Assembly: GCA_029465975.1 (NCBI GenBank)
Contig: CM055728.1
Coordinates: 7,981,689-8,045,688 of the forward strand
Direction: 5' to 3'
Source of the DNA: Dallia pectoralis
Taxonomy: Eukaryota > Chordata > Actinopteri > Esociformes > Umbridae
Length of the DNA: 64,000 nt
A model generated the notes under the pieces. The model searched no databases. It had not been told where the DNA came from and saw only the letters and a program-made list of their open reading frames with translations. How positions within the stretch are numbered: position 1 is the stretch's first letter; every line of letters begins with the position of its first letter. Of the stretch, positions 42,593 to 54,276 are shown piece by piece. The translations under genes and the position numbers were made by a program.

Positions 42593-42706
42593 TATCTACC
42601 CAAGCACCTGCACATACTTTGTGTGGATATGCCTGGACATGAGGGAACCACCCGGACCCACTCTGAGGACTACTCCATCCAGGGCCAGGTCAAGAGAATT
42701 CATCAG
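42593..42706 (+). CDS. abhd6: ABHD6 exon 3
   Basis: 114 bp, 38 codons: YLPKHLHILCVDMPGHEGTT, then RTHSEDYSIQGQVKRIHQ. The CVDMPGHEGTTR segment is nearly unchanged from mammalian ABHD6. An unclassified dispersed repeat begins 14 bp after the donor. Confidence 0.94.
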
Positions 42707-42720
42707 GTGGCTCTCATGTA

Positions 42721-43088
42721 CATGTACATAAATATTTAGACGCTTTGCCATGACACACTTAATTGAGATCCATGCTGTGTCCTTAGATCGTCATTCAGAT
42801 CTGTGGAAAATTCAATCAACACAATTTAAAAATGCTATATCATTCCAATACTGTCTATATATGGTTCCACATCCTATAGTGTTAAGAAACAATTTTTTTT
42901 ATGTGATACATTCCTCAAACTACAGTTGCTAGTTGTGCTTCTGCAGATAGCTTAAAAAAACCTGCGCAAAAACCAAGCCATAGTCCAAGGAACTGACTGT
43001 CGATTTCTGAGATAGAATTGTGTCAATGCAAGTGCAGGGTGTAGGTTATAACAAAAACGCTAAACCATTGAATGTGCCCAGTGGGGAA
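42721..43088 (+). repeat. Unclassified dispersed repeat, copy 1
   Basis: A 368-bp segment running from CATGTACATAAATATTTAGA to ACCATTGAATGTGCCCAGTG GGGAA. It matches, in inverted orientation, 47903-48248. Conserved blocks include GACGCTTTGCCATGACACAC and GGTGTAGGTTATAACAAAAA. Both copies have many small differences, so the pair is old. It has no coding frame and I do not recognise the family. Confidence 0.8.
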
Positions 43089-43200
43089 TCATCAGGCGAT
43101 CAACAAATATTGCATTGGCGATCTCAATCGACAGAAAGTGACAATAACTTACAATTTTCATCGTAGCATGAGTGTTTTAAAGTTGGTCCCTTTTTTGCAG

Positions 43201-43333
43201 TTTGTGAAGGCCATTCGACTGAACAGGAAGCCTTTCCATTTGATTGGGACATCCATGGGGGGAAATGTGGCTGGAGTGTACGCAGCCAACTATCCCTCTG
43301 AAATATCTAGCATCACCCTAATCTGTCCAACAG
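43201..43333 (+). CDS. abhd6: ABHD6 exon 4: nucleophile elbow
   Basis: 133 bp. It codes FVKAIRLNRKPFHLIGTSMG, then GNVAGVYAANYPSEISSITL and ICPT. GTSMGG is the GxSxG nucleophile elbow, with the catalytic Ser at residue 150. It ends in phase 1. Confidence 0.96.
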
Positions 43334-43757
43334 GTCAGTAATACAAGGTGTGTCTGTGTGTGTCTGTGTCTTGGTCGGGATTTGAATCAATTGTTTTTAT
43401 TTAGGTAGCTCGTGGTTTAGATTACCTTTCATAAAGTCGCCAAGGACGATAACTATAGAGTTCGGGAATAGCCGTTCAGTTGGTAGTATTTGTTCAGCTA
43501 GCAGTCTTGAGCCTCATTCACGTTACCCAGTTGAGGAATGTAAACACCAACCAGAATAATTCATGATAATTCCTGCGGACTATAGAATGGCTTACAGTTT
43601 ATGAAAAAGTATTCCAAGTCAGGAGAACAGTACCATAAGATGACTGAAACATTATTGCCCTATTTGTCGTTTATGTAGAAGCGTACACCACCACCATTCT
43701 ATTTGCCTGTGAGTTCTGGTTAGGAATATTCCACTTTGAGTGAGTAGAGATATTTAC

Positions 43758-44115
43758 ATTACCGTTCAAAAGTTCAGAGTCATTTAGAAATGTACTTGTC
43801 TTTGAAAGAAAAGCACATTTTCTGCCGCTTCAAATAAAAAAGATTAAAGAAGCAATTTAAGTGTCCTTTAAATTGGTTTAGTATCTGGAGCATAAGTTTT
43901 TTTGGGGTTTGATTACAGGTTATAAATTATCCTGATATCAAACCAAAATGGCCTGTACTTCCCCCTGAAACTCATGAGTTTATTATTTTTCTGTGAAATT
44001 AAGGCTTTTCATGGAAGAATTTGTCAAGAAACAGAAAATCTCCTACCACAACATCTACTCTACCTTTAACAGAACAGCACAAACTGTCGCTAACTAGAAT
44101 ATAACGAGGAGTGGG
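43758..44115 (+). mobile_element. Tc1-like transposon, 5' fragment
   Basis: Starts TTACCGTTCAAAAGTTCAGA, a known fish Tc1-like terminus pattern. Broken frames of the N-terminal helix-turn-helix region follow (a KLKISY-like block, then LHRTAQT-like and RSGRP-like blocks). It is cut off at about 44115, where LTR-like sequence begins. The intron part before it (43334-43757) has no named feature. Confidence 0.6.
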
Positions 44116-44116
44116 A

Positions 44117-44390
44117 GGCAAACCAAAACAATAAACCTATTTCTAAATGTGCATAAATCACCACACAAACAGATCAGCAGACAGCAGGACACAGAAATCA
44201 TGACACTCTCAACGAACGACCTGGGGAACATAGGGAACTTATATACACACAATAATGATTGATGGGAAACAGTTGGGAGCAATATAACAAGACAGTGAGT
44301 CCGGGTATATTCAAGATGGCGGTGGTGCCTAGGCAGACATGCAGAACGGTGCAGTGGAGTGGGCCGGGTGAAACCGTAACACCTGGCAAA
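44117..44390. repeat. LTR-like fragment
   Basis: AATGATTGATGGGAAACAG, and later GGCGGTGGTGCCTAGGCAGA, resemble the non-coding part of fish gypsy LTRs. There are no ends or target duplications. Confidence 0.3.
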
Positions 44391-44527
44391 ATAAAAACAT
44401 TAAGGCCATATAACACAGAACTGGACAGAGGACTTATATTTAGATATCTGTAATTAGCATATATGTACAATGTACAGTGTTTTTCAAAAGTGATCAAAAC
44501 ACTTAAACCCCATGTCTTTACCACTAG

Positions 44528-44685
44528 GCATACGGTACCCCTGTCAAACTAAATTTGACAGTCATCTACAGGACCTTGAGCACAGTCATTACACTATGAG
44601 CCTCCCACTGATCCCGTCCACACCAGAAGAGATGGAGGACATGCTCAGGCTTTGCTCGCATGTCCGCTTTAAGATCCCCCAACAG
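44528..44685 (+). CDS. abhd6: ABHD6 exon 5: lid region
   Basis: 158 bp. It codes IRYPCQTKFDSHLQDLEHSH, then LPLIPSTPEEMEDMLRLCSH and VRFKIPQQ. PLIPSTPEEM and VRFK(V/I)PQQ are strongly conserved in ABHD6. This part of the fold forms the cap over the active site. Confidence 0.94.
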
Positions 44686-44702
44686 GTGGAGTAATCACAC
44701 CG

Positions 44703-44793
44703 AACAGTCCGACAAGAGACCACGCCTAGTTGGCATATCTAACGGATATATATATATATGTATAGCATGTGTTATATGTATCTGAATAGAGCA
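44703..44793. repeat. Fragment shared with the Rex1-like repeat at 50.47 kb
   Basis: GACAAGAGACCACGCCTAGT, followed by an AT-rich GGATATATATATATATGTAT stretch, lines up with 50471-50550. It is a short piece in ABHD6 intron 5. Confidence 0.55.
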
Positions 44794-44833
44794 CAATTAT
44801 ACCAGACTGATTTATTCTGCTACCTTATGTCAG

Positions 44834-44888
44834 ATTCTTCAAGGACTTGTGGATGTTCGGCTTCCACACAATGATTTTTATCAAGAAG
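44834..44888 (+). CDS. abhd6: ABHD6 exon 6
   Basis: 55 bp, 18 codons plus one base: ILQGLVDVRLPHNDFYQE. The acceptor is TATGTCAG and the donor AAG|GTGCGT. Human has ILQGLVDVRIPHNNFYRK at the same place. Confidence 0.93.
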
Positions 44889-45037
44889 GTGCGTCTCGGT
44901 TCTTTAACTTTGTGTCATAGCCAATTTTGTTGAAGCAACCATTGTCTTTGAGAATTTGTTTCCAGACACAAATATCATTGTCATGGATGGTTGCTTTTTG
45001 ACCAGGATTTCTAAGACGCATATTCATCCCTCCACAG

Positions 45038-45138
45038 TGTTCATGGAGATCTTGGGAGAGAATTCCAGATATGCCCTACAGGAACAGTTGCATCTGATCA
45101 CTGCCCCTTTGCAAGTCATATGGGGCAAACAGGACCAG
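45038..45138 (+). CDS. abhd6: ABHD6 exon 7: catalytic Asp
   Basis: 101 bp; acceptor CCCTCCACAG, donor CAG|GTCAAT. It codes FMEILGENSRYALQEQLHLI, then TAPLQVIWGKQDQ. Asp280 in WGKQDQ is the predicted acid of the triad. Confidence 0.94.
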
Positions 45139-45306
45139 GTCAATTCACCAGAAGCCAGGATGCTTACATATACAAATTATAAGCAAAATTAGAAGAGTGA
45201 TCCAGTTTGAATCTATGATAATAAGTGTTCATAAATGTACTTCGAATCCATTTAACCGCAGGCATCATATAAAGTGTGTTAATCTTATAGCTGCTCGGTC
45301 CAACAG

Positions 45307-45486
45307 GTGGTGGATGTATCTGGGGCTGTGGTGGTGGCGGAGGCCTTGCCAGGTTGCAGAGTGGACGTGTTAGAGGGCTGTGGCCACTCCGTGGTGATGG
45401 AGAGGCCTCGTCGGACTGCCAAACTCATCATGGAGTTTATCATCTCCCTAGGTACCACTAGTGGCCCCGTCAAGAAGCGTTCCTGA
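45307..45486 (+). CDS. abhd6: ABHD6 exon 8: catalytic His and stop
   Basis: 180 bp including TGA at 45484-45486; acceptor GTCCAACAG. It codes VVDVSGAVVVAEALPGCRVD, then VLEGCGHSVVMERPRRTAKL and a C-terminal tail ending VKKRS. His308 in CGHSVVMERP is the triad histidine. Confidence 0.95.
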   Translation: MVDVSGAVVVAEALPGCRVDVLEGCGHSVVMERPRRTAKLIMEFIISLGTTSGPVKKRS

Positions 45487-45488
45487 GA

Positions 45489-45494
45489 AATAAA
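45489..45494 (+). terminator. AATAAA polyadenylation signal of ABHD6
   Basis: Begins two bases after the stop codon. If used, the 3' UTR would be only a few tens of bases. I did not identify a better downstream candidate before LINE sequence begins near 45.8 kb. Confidence 0.5.
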
Positions 45495-45799
45495 GGATAC
45501 AGGATTTATGTAATTTCATTTTCATTTTTTTCATCACTGATAAAAAATATTATTTGTCACAGTTATGGTGAGTTTCACATGGGGTGTTTAGTGGAGAGCA
45601 CTTCCTGTATTCTGAGGACAGTTGGGATTTAGAGCACATTTTTGTTAGCTTATCTTTGGGGCATAGTTAGTAATTAGCATTGGGTTATTTAAGTTTCTTG
45701 TTTAGTCTGACGGGTTGTCAGATATTGTTTTGTTTCAATGTCACGTTTGGATATATGTCATCATTTTCGATCTCAACAAGTATATCCCAATTTCAAGGC

Positions 45800-47010
45800 T
45801 TTCTCCGTCTAGCATTGATACTTGAGTCATTGACAAATGTGCAGCTTCTCTTCTTCCTGGCTGAGAAATGTATTTTAAATGCAAATCAATCCGGTCTTGG
45901 ACCTCATCATAGCACTGTTACGGCCTCAACATTAATTTTGAATTAAATTGTTAATGCATGCTAAATTGACTTGTGCTGCACTGTTCATTGATTTGTCTAA
46001 CACCTTTGACATTGTTGACTATAGTATCTTGCTGAAGAAATTATCATCAATCTATTGTGCCGGATGGAAATAGGTCTGATAGACTGGACGTACACTGAGG
46101 TGTACCTCAGGGATCCATCCTAGGACCGATTCTTTTCACTTTATACATTAAAGATATTGGTCAATCTGTAAATAAAGCCCACCTTCCACCTATATGCTAA
46201 AGATACCATTCTTTATGCTGGTGCTTCAACAATCAATGCGGCTTTGGCCAGTTTACACTTTGACATAAATAATATGCAAATGCCACCTCAAAATGTAAAG
46301 CTTGTACTTAAAACTTGCAAAATCAAATACAAGCGGGTCCCCTCATACAAATACATTGGAATTTGGATTGACAGTGAACTTTCATTTAGTTTGTTCAAAA
46401 ACTTAAGTGTAAAGTGTGTTTCTTCAAACAAATCTTGCTTTTTCTTGGGGAACAGGAGACTTTATTGCCTGTTCTGGAGTGGTGATGCAATATATTAAGT
46501 GCATCTGCTTCTACCCAAAAGTTGCTTGACTCTGTTTATCACAGTGCCCTGCGTTTCATTACTTTGGAGAGTTATAATATTAATACTATACCCATCACCG
46601 CATTTGAAAAGTGCGTAGATCCGGCCATTACTCTATTTTTGTTTACAAAGCCTTACTCTACAGGCTTCCGGTATACTTAACATCACTGTTGACACATAGA
46701 TCGTCTGGATTCAATACGAGATCTCAGAGTTGGAGAGTTTTAAAGACATATTTTGTATGACTAGAGTTGGGTATTCAGCCTTCTCTTTTATATTCACCTC
46801 AGCTGTGGAATTTTATCCAATTAGAGTTTTGTTTGGCTGCCTTGGTGTCCATGGGTCAATTTTTAAAGATTATTTTTATATAGAGTTGTGTTTGTTTTAA
46901 TGGACTGAGTTTATTAATGTGTTGATATTGTATCTGTTAATTGTTTGTATAGTTCCCAGGGCACTCTTGCAAATTAGACCTTGGTATCAATGTTTCTCCA
47001 TAAATAAAAC
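45800..47010 (+). mobile_element. L2-like LINE remnant (RT), plus strand
   Basis: Frame-broken reverse transcriptase: an NANQSGLGPHHSTVT-like block, DLSNTFDIVDYS, a GVPQGSILGPI-like block with errors, HLYAKDTILYAGAS and YIGIWIDSELSF. The catalytic YADD box reads YAKD, so the first Asp of the pair is lost. It ends near a TCCATAAATAAAACC tail. The copy is dead and lies directly downstream of ABHD6. Confidence 0.75.
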
Positions 47011-47274
47011 CCACAAATTTAAAAACATTTTTTTTTTTTCAGTAAAAAAGATATTCAGTAAGATCTCCTTCTGTGATTAACAGTGCTCTCTCTATGTTAG
47101 GACAATGAAGAATTTGAACTGTTTTGTTTCTGCTGTTATTTGAGTGGTTGCCAAGAACTTATGTGATGTGGAAAAACTTGACAGAAACCTTAGGCTCTAT
47201 TTGGAATATCAGTTATTGCCTATAGACAAAGGAAGACCTTATGCTACACAAGTCCAAATGTTGTTGTTTTATCA

Positions 47275-47902
47275 ACAAACCAATTTCAAGTTCATTAAAT
47301 AGATTTTTGCCATCAATCCACACACAATACCCTTGTTGACAGGGTAAAGACATGTTTTTCAGTAATTTGTGGCAACATTTTTACTTTTGCTTTGCACAAC
47401 TGAATTTGGGCAGTTTATGCTATTCTTTCTTGCAGATCCTCTTAACTGGTCAGATTTGATAGGATGTGTTGGTGAATTAGATCTCCTGGTCTCCCTACAG
47501 GGTTCAAGTCCTGTCTTTGGCTGGGCCACTAAAAAACACTCACTTTCCTAAAGCCACTCCAGCCTTGACTTGCCTGTGTGTTTCAGATTGTTGCTGTCCT
47601 GAGATATTTATCTTGGCCCATATGCCCTCTGGTTCTTCTTTGAAAATTACTGTACATTAAAGCAATTGCTAAGTTCATCCCTCCTTTAATTCTGATTAGC
47701 CTCCCAGTTCCTGCCGCTGAAAATCATATACTAAAATGCTACAAACAGGATTCACGATAGGGATGTTATCAGCCATGATAAGCAGTTTCTTGTTTTCACC
47801 AAACATAGTGGTTGGCATTCAGGCCTTATAGTTTGACTCTAGTCTTATCAGAACCCTTAATGCCACTTTACTCAGGAGTGCTTTCCAGTGGAGCCCAGTC
47901 TG
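47275..47902 (-). mobile_element. Tc1-like transposon fragment, minus strand
   Basis: The minus strand reads WPSQRQDLNPV near 47530-47500, the DLNP(I/V) block of a Tc1 transposase. The plus-strand pattern with GGCATTCAGGCC and TTTACTCAGGAGTGCTTTCC also matches a common salmonid-type Tc1 element. No intact frame. It abuts copy 2 of the unclassified repeat. Confidence 0.65.
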
Positions 47903-48248
47903 TTCCCCACTGGGAACATTCAATGGTTTAGCATTTTTTTGTTATAACCTACACCAGCTGTCTTCGCATTGACCCAATTTTCTCTCAGAAATCTATGGCT
48001 TGGTTTTTGCATGGGTTTTTTAAGCCACTATCATCTGCAGAATCACAACTAGCAACTGTAGTTTGATAAATGTATCACAAATATTTTGTTTCTTAACACT
48101 ATAGGACGTGGAACCTTATATAGACTGTAGTGTGCCTTTTGAAATTGTGTTGATTGAATTTTCCATAGATCTGAACGATGATCTAAGGACACAGCATGCA
48201 TCTCAATTTAGTGTGTCATGGCAAAGCGTCTAAATATTTATGTACATG
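47903..48248 (-). repeat. Unclassified dispersed repeat, copy 2 (inverted)
   Basis: The reverse complement matches 42721-43088 nearly end to end: GTACATAAATATTTAGACGC, GATGATCTAAGGACACAGCA (plus strand) and GGTTATAACCTACACC-type ends. It is inverted relative to copy 1. Confidence 0.8.
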
Positions 48249-49429
48249 AGAAATACTGTGAAGCGTGTAGCGTGAAGCGTGTAGCGCGGGGAAACCGGTA
48301 AAGCATATAGCTCAAACAATAATCCACATCAGTGAAGTCCAAACAACCTACAACTTAAATAGATTCCCCAATTAGCAGCACTGCAGGGCAGCTGCCACTA
48401 ATTGGGCACAACACAAATGCAAATATGCCTATAGGCACACCTGCTGTCAGGCCTTGCTCTGCACTCTAGGGCAACATACTGTAGTTGCATAGAGACCACC
48501 CTATCCCCATGGAAGCCAAAAATAATCACAATAAAATTGAGTGACACATGAAATGTGAGAAAACTGAATGTGTTTAGACTAACACTGTATGTGTTTATAC
48601 TAAATACAAACATAAGTCAATGTATGTAACTTCACTCATCCATTTTATTAAGTTTTAATAATTATTCTTCAGCCAATTAATCTTGATTATAAAATAGTGA
48701 ACTTAGGGGTTTTTAGAGACCTAGCTGTTTAAACAAATGACTAAGAACACACACTAAATAACATCAATAAAACAAAATGTTTATTATATGTTTAGAAAAT
48801 ATAATATGGGACATTTACAAGATTGAAGCATAAATCTGAAGACAAGCAGCTGTATATACAAACAGTTAGAGACAGCAGATGTGCCCAGATCTGACTCATA
48901 TTCTGATAACATGTGCCAAGATTGAACTTTTACTTCAATAACGCAATACTTTTATAACAGATAAGTTCGCTCAGTTTGTTTAACTGACCGTTATTTTCAA
49001 TCATATGAATACATATTTGCCCTTCTCATTGAAAACATGTGATGTTACATGTTTTACTAAGCCATTTACTTGCCAACAGTGCCCTTGGGGAAGAGGCAAT
49101 TTAAGGGAAGAGGCAATTTAAGGTGTGATATGAGAACGGAGGGATGGAGAAATGTCTTCTTGGATAAAATTTGATTGTAGCCAATTTCTTGAGTTGATCA
49201 GATGTCCAAATGTTTTGGTAGGCCCACTTTATTTATTATCGAAGAATTTGCATAGTTCCCCCAATTTCACCCCAACAAATAATGTTATGTTTTCAAAGGA
49301 ACAGCATATCATTAGTGATAAGAAACAGCATACCGTCAGTGAAACATAGATGAGAGGTGAATTATGGCCTGGGCATGTATGTCTGGAATCTGAATCCAGC
49401 TGCCTTTCCCATACTAAAGATAAGAATGA
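48249..49429. other. Intergenic, no gene seen
   Basis: About 1.2 kb of AT-rich DNA. I recognise nothing in it. Confidence 0.6.
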
Positions 49430-49640
49430 CAGGAAGACAGCCACCAAAATAGCAGGTGCTGTTAAAGCCTGCAGTTCAGCCCTGGCAGAGCATCACAAGG
49501 GAAGATACCTAACATCTGGTGATGTTCGTGGGTGGCCAACTTCAGACAATCATTGCATGCAAATGATTATTTAAATATTGCATTAATTGTTAATTTGCTG
49601 TACAATTGGGGGACTATGGGCTTGTTTATTTTAAAAAAAC
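49430..49640 (+). mobile_element. DNA-transposon-like remnant
   Basis: GCAGAGCATCACAAGGGAAG, then ATCTGGTGATGTTCGTGG and TTGGGGGACTATGGG, resembles the 3' part of a repeat common in fish genomes. The family is uncertain. The following 49641-50361 has no named feature. Confidence 0.35.
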
Positions 49641-50361
49641 ACAAAATAGACTTAGCTTTCAAAATCATTGCCATAATGTTTGAGAGATACCAAGCAGGAT
49701 TATGACCTACATTTGCCATTGGGAATATCCAGTGATGTGGATTTAACAGAAACCTGTCACAACATAGTTTACACACTTGCTCAATTGAGGTTGTGGTGCA
49801 CATTACCTCTGGAGGTGGTATGTTGAGCTACAGACATCTGTGAGGTTAACACAGCAAAATGATTTAGTGTCTTCTTCAAAAGGCTCAGACAACGTAGCAT
49901 AATGTAAACAAGCCACATGTACATACATTTGTAAATAAATGGTTTAAAGAATAATAATGGAATCTAAATCAAATTAATATAGAATACAGATCCAAAAATG
50001 TGTCACTGTCTAATTACTTGAGAATACACTGTATGCCTATCTCTCTTAAATTGAATGGGAGGAATGTTTGCCCACTATATAACAGCACAAGCTCAACTGT
50101 GACATGTTTGAGGGCATTCTTGAATGACCAGCTAGCTTCAGCACCCCAACAGCATTTGTATAGGAGTGAATGTGGGCTTTGACTCATTCTCGACTCACCT
50201 CCATTACTTCTATTGAGACGTTCTGTTGAAGCGGTGCTTGTGGGTTTAGACCATTCCCCTGGAAACTAAAACATTATCTGGTATCATATGGAATTCAAGG
50301 TTGGCTTAATAATGGCACATTGACCAGTTCTAGAGGCAGCAAAGCAGCCCCAAACCGGAAT

Positions 50362-51235
50362 CAGAATCAGGTTTATTCGCTAAGTCTGTTTACACGTACA
50401 AGGAATTTCTTCTGACACATTTTTAAAACGTACACGAACAGTGCAAATAGAGCAAAAAACACACAACAGGAGAGGTTTGACAAGAGAACATGCCTAGTGG
50501 CACAAGTAATGGATAGATATAGGATGTGTCATATATATCCGAGTAGTGCTATAGGGAGCAATGTCTAGATGGGAGAGCAGATTTCGAAATGTGCAAAGAG
50601 CAGTATGTAGAGCAATATGTAATTGTAATACAGTTGTGCAAATAAGAGCAATGTCCATTTATAGTTCAGGTTGTCCCCCAATGTCTATCGTATCAGAGCT
50701 GATAGCTGCCAGGGGGGGTGTGGGGGGAAGGGGGCTAAGGGCAAACTAGTGCAAACTAGTGCAAGAGGCATGTTCTTTTGACTCACCGCTGTGGGGAAGA
50801 AGCTGTTCTTGTGGCACGATGTTTTGGTCTTGATGGACCTCAGTCAGCCGTCTGCCAGTGGGAAGCGTTCTGAATAGTCTGTTACCCATGTGTGAGGGGT
50901 CTGTCTCAATCTTTGCTTCCCACCTCTGTGACCTGACTTTGCAGAGCGGATGATGCGTTGCAGTCTGTATTTGTCCACAGTGGCGTACGAGACGGTGATG
51001 GAGGAGGTCAGGATGGACTCGATGATGGCTGTGTAGGCATTAATCATCATGGGCAGGCAGTGCTTTCTCAGTGAGAGAGGTGATGTTCAGCTCCCACTTG
51101 AGAAAGTGAAAGGACTCCACTAAAGTTGACAGGGGAGCCCCCAGGACAATGGGACAGCTGAGGTCAGCCAGGCTTCTCCAAGTCGAAGTTGTTGAGACTG
51201 CCTCCACGCTTAACGACTGGTATGACCTTTTTATG
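50362..51235 (-). mobile_element. Rex1-like LINE, 3' part
   Basis: The minus strand reads IIESILTSSITVSYATVDKYR then LQRIIRSAK, and upstream VESFHFLKWELNITSL. These are the C-terminal blocks of a Rex1/Babar-type protein (IESILT...W...LQR(V/I)(V/I)R(T/S)A). The plus-strand end starts GAATCAGAATCAGGTTTATT. The copy is broken by stops and frame changes. Confidence 0.7.
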
Positions 51236-54200
51236 TTTAAAGTCAATGCATTTTTTTACAAATAATAATAGTTTGTATTTTTTTTAAATGACCATTAAAT
51301 GCATGTGCAGTTGCATTTTAAATCTTAAGATTGACTTGGCTAGTCAGGAACATTTGGTCCTGAAAAACTCCCTAGACACCTTTTTTTGGGGACATTGTAT
51401 TGCTGAATAAGCGCTTTCCAATTAGTTACTGTAGAGGTCTTTTTTGTCTTTTCTGCCCATTTGCCCAGTGCATTTGCCCAGTACATGTTCTGAACATTTG
51501 TTAATAATAACAAGGTTTGGATTTGATTCAGATTCTTCAGCAATAATGGTTTTCTTATCATTCATTGATACCTTTTTGGTCCTTATGTTGACAGACCCCA
51601 ATGTACTTTTTTGTTATTTCTGAATGGTGAAAGCAATATGTAGCCTACACAAAAGCTTTACATATATTTTATGTGAAATCCAATAATTTGGAGTATAGAG
51701 CCAAATAAAGACAAAAACATTTTTTCATCTATCTAGTTTCTCGTTTAGAATGGCCTACAAGCATCCTGAAACACAAACAATAGCACATTTTCGGTTATTT
51801 AGTCATAAACCATCATTATCCAGGACCTCAGGTAATATATTTTATTAACTTTGCTTTAGTTCAATTTGTCCAGCTCTCCCATATATCTGTGTTAAATCTT
51901 TCTTTGACATTACTTCAACTATATGTGGTTATGAAAAGTCGATGTATTAGTGTGATTACTTTTTTTTTAAACAAATGCATTCACGTTAAATAAATAATCA
52001 ATCTATAGTTCTAGTACATACAATTCAACCCCGCACAAGAGTTTGGTTGCCCATCTGCATAGCTGTCCTGCAGTTGTATTTCCTCCAGCCAGAGGCCCCA
52101 CTCATTACTTTGCATCCAGCTGCTGCTAACATCGATGTGAACTACAGAACAAGAGATCAACTTAGCCATACATCTGTGCTTATTAAAAACACCACACCCC
52201 ACAAGCGGCTAAATGGGAGAATGAGTTAAATGAGAAAGGTAACCTTTTACTTAAAGCTAATGTTATGTTGGGTTCTCAACCTCACTGAAAAAATGTAGCT
52301 AGTAGTACCAAGACAAGAGCAGTAGCTGTCATTCCTGTGTTAGCTAGTTAGCCAATTTGCTAACATAATACCAGTTGTTTGGTTAAAAAGCAAGCTTGTT
52401 CAATGCCACCTTCATACATTTAACAAGTGCTTGATGCAACATCGACCCTTACTCGCATTCGGTATGCTGTTTATTTAGTCTGGGCAGTAGTACGCATATC
52501 ATAAATTAGCCATGCTTGTAAAACCATGCTTGTGACACGGCAGTAGAACTCCGGCTGAGCTCGAACTCCAGCGCGAGGCCATAGCAGATGAATGGGAACG
52601 ACTTGTATTATCAGAATTAAGAATAATATTTACTGAAATGGTACCAAAGCATGTCTCTTTTATTCATGACAAAAATTAAAATGTACAACTTGTGGAGGTG
52701 GTTAACATCTGGGCAACGCAATTTCGATCAGTTCAACGCAATTTTCGATATTTTTTAAATAGCGTTTGATAACATGAAAGCCCGACATGTTCTGTCATAT
52801 TAAAACGCTGTGTTTCTGATAAAATCACAATAATATTGTCTATTTAGATTGGCATGCTCCTTCATATGAAATCACGAGTTCCAAAGACAAAAACGTTAAC
52901 TTGACTAGTGTGAAATGACATGAAATGACACTGCACTGGCATGTCGTATTTTATTTAATAGGGGAGGACCTCCTGAATAAAATGGTGTCCGACTTTTAAA
53001 CTTATACACTGCAAAACATTTAAAATGTTTCCCTTTTTTCGGAATTGTTTTGCTGTTGCCTTCATTACACTTGTTGTTGGCATTTCATCTGCACCAAAAC
53101 CGGTGACATTGATTAACAATGGCTTATTCTTCCTAACTGGACAGATTAATATGCCTTCAGTTCAATCTACTTCGTGTTTTACTGTGATAATTACGTGTTG
53201 CCTCAATTTTTTTTACATATACATACATTTTGAAATGTTTGCCTCTGGAGACCAGTCTTACCGAAAACCGACCACCTGCCAAAATGGTACCCCCCTTTGC
53301 GTGAACGTGCCGGTCTATTGCTGTTGAAGCTTGGATGCTTGTGGAGATGTTTGCCCATCATCTGTTTTGGTTAAGTTTCACTAATCTAGTCGCAAATTAT
53401 ATCTAATTGTTTTTTTCCTGATAACAGTCAAAATGATTGTTTTCTGCCTTGGATTAGAGAAGAAAACCTTTTTTTGTGGATGCACTTGGAAATGTGTGCG
53501 GTTCATTGTTAAGCTATGGTATAGTGGTCTGTAAATTTGTATTTTTTTCCAGAGATTTTACACCATCTCTGCTGTCTTTGGCTAACATTGTCATCATTTG
53601 ACAAATAATACAGAACCATGGTTTAATTGTAACACTATTTTAGGAATTTGACACTATTTCTGAACAAATATTTTTCACTATGACAGAAAAAAGCTTTGCT
53701 TAGGCAACCGTCGTTGCCTCGTTGGGTTGTCCAAGTTGTAATCTAGGCCAACAATGAAATCATTTCGTAGCCGCTTTGTAAAAAGCAATGTTTGAGGTAT
53801 GTCTACAGTGCCGTTGAAAGTTCATTGACTCTGCTGACTTATATGGTATTATGACTTAGAAAAATTGGCTAGAATTATTATGTTTGGAACGTGTTCTAAA
53901 GTATGATTGGCAACACCCTCTTAACAGACTATTGTTGTGTCTAACATAACTATCTGTATGCATAACTGTTTTTAGATTACTGTCAGTTGTTGGTTTAATG
54001 TTGTTGCAAGAAGAACTTGTAAACTGAAAGACTACATTGAGAACATGTTGAGTAGCTAGACAAACCTCAAAATGATAAATAGTATAGTAAAAATACCAGG
54101 CTCATTTCCATGATGGGTCTGCTAATAGATTATAATAAAACACCTTTTGGTTAAGTGCATTTGCAGTTTGGAACCTGATGATGGTTAAATCCAAGTCAAA

Positions 54201-54276
54201 CCACTTCTTGTTGTTAAACACACAAAAGTGTCAATATGATGACTTCACTTTGTAACTTCTTCTATCGATTTCCCAG
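51236..54276. other. Intergenic, no confirmed gene
   Basis: About 3 kb, AT-rich. A 100-residue open frame at 53025-53327 has no family resemblance or splice context. A possible non-coding exon could end at the GAAAG|GTAACC site near 52238, but this is weak. Confidence 0.5.

Larger units (their letters stand above)
40395..45486 (+). other. abhd6: Gene span: ABHD6, monoacylglycerol lipase
   Basis: Complete coding gene of eight exons: 40402-40526, 42270-42426, 42593-42706, 43201-43333, 44528-44685, 44834-44888, 45038-45138 and 45307-45486. All have consistent phases and GT-AG borders. The product is 340 residues, against 337 in human. ABHD6 is a membrane-anchored serine hydrolase that cleaves monoacylglycerols, including the endocannabinoid 2-arachidonoylglycerol, on the cytosolic side. 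The N-terminal membrane anchor is followed by an alpha/beta-hydrolase fold. Triad by position: Ser150 in GTSMGG, Asp280 in WGKQDQ, His308 in CGHSV. All are intact. Teleosts can have more than one copy; a or b cannot be assigned here. Confidence 0.95.

Noticed and set aside
53025..53327. 100-residue plus-strand frame with a signal-peptide-like start
   Set aside because: AT-rich chance frame, no recognisable family, no splice or promoter support.
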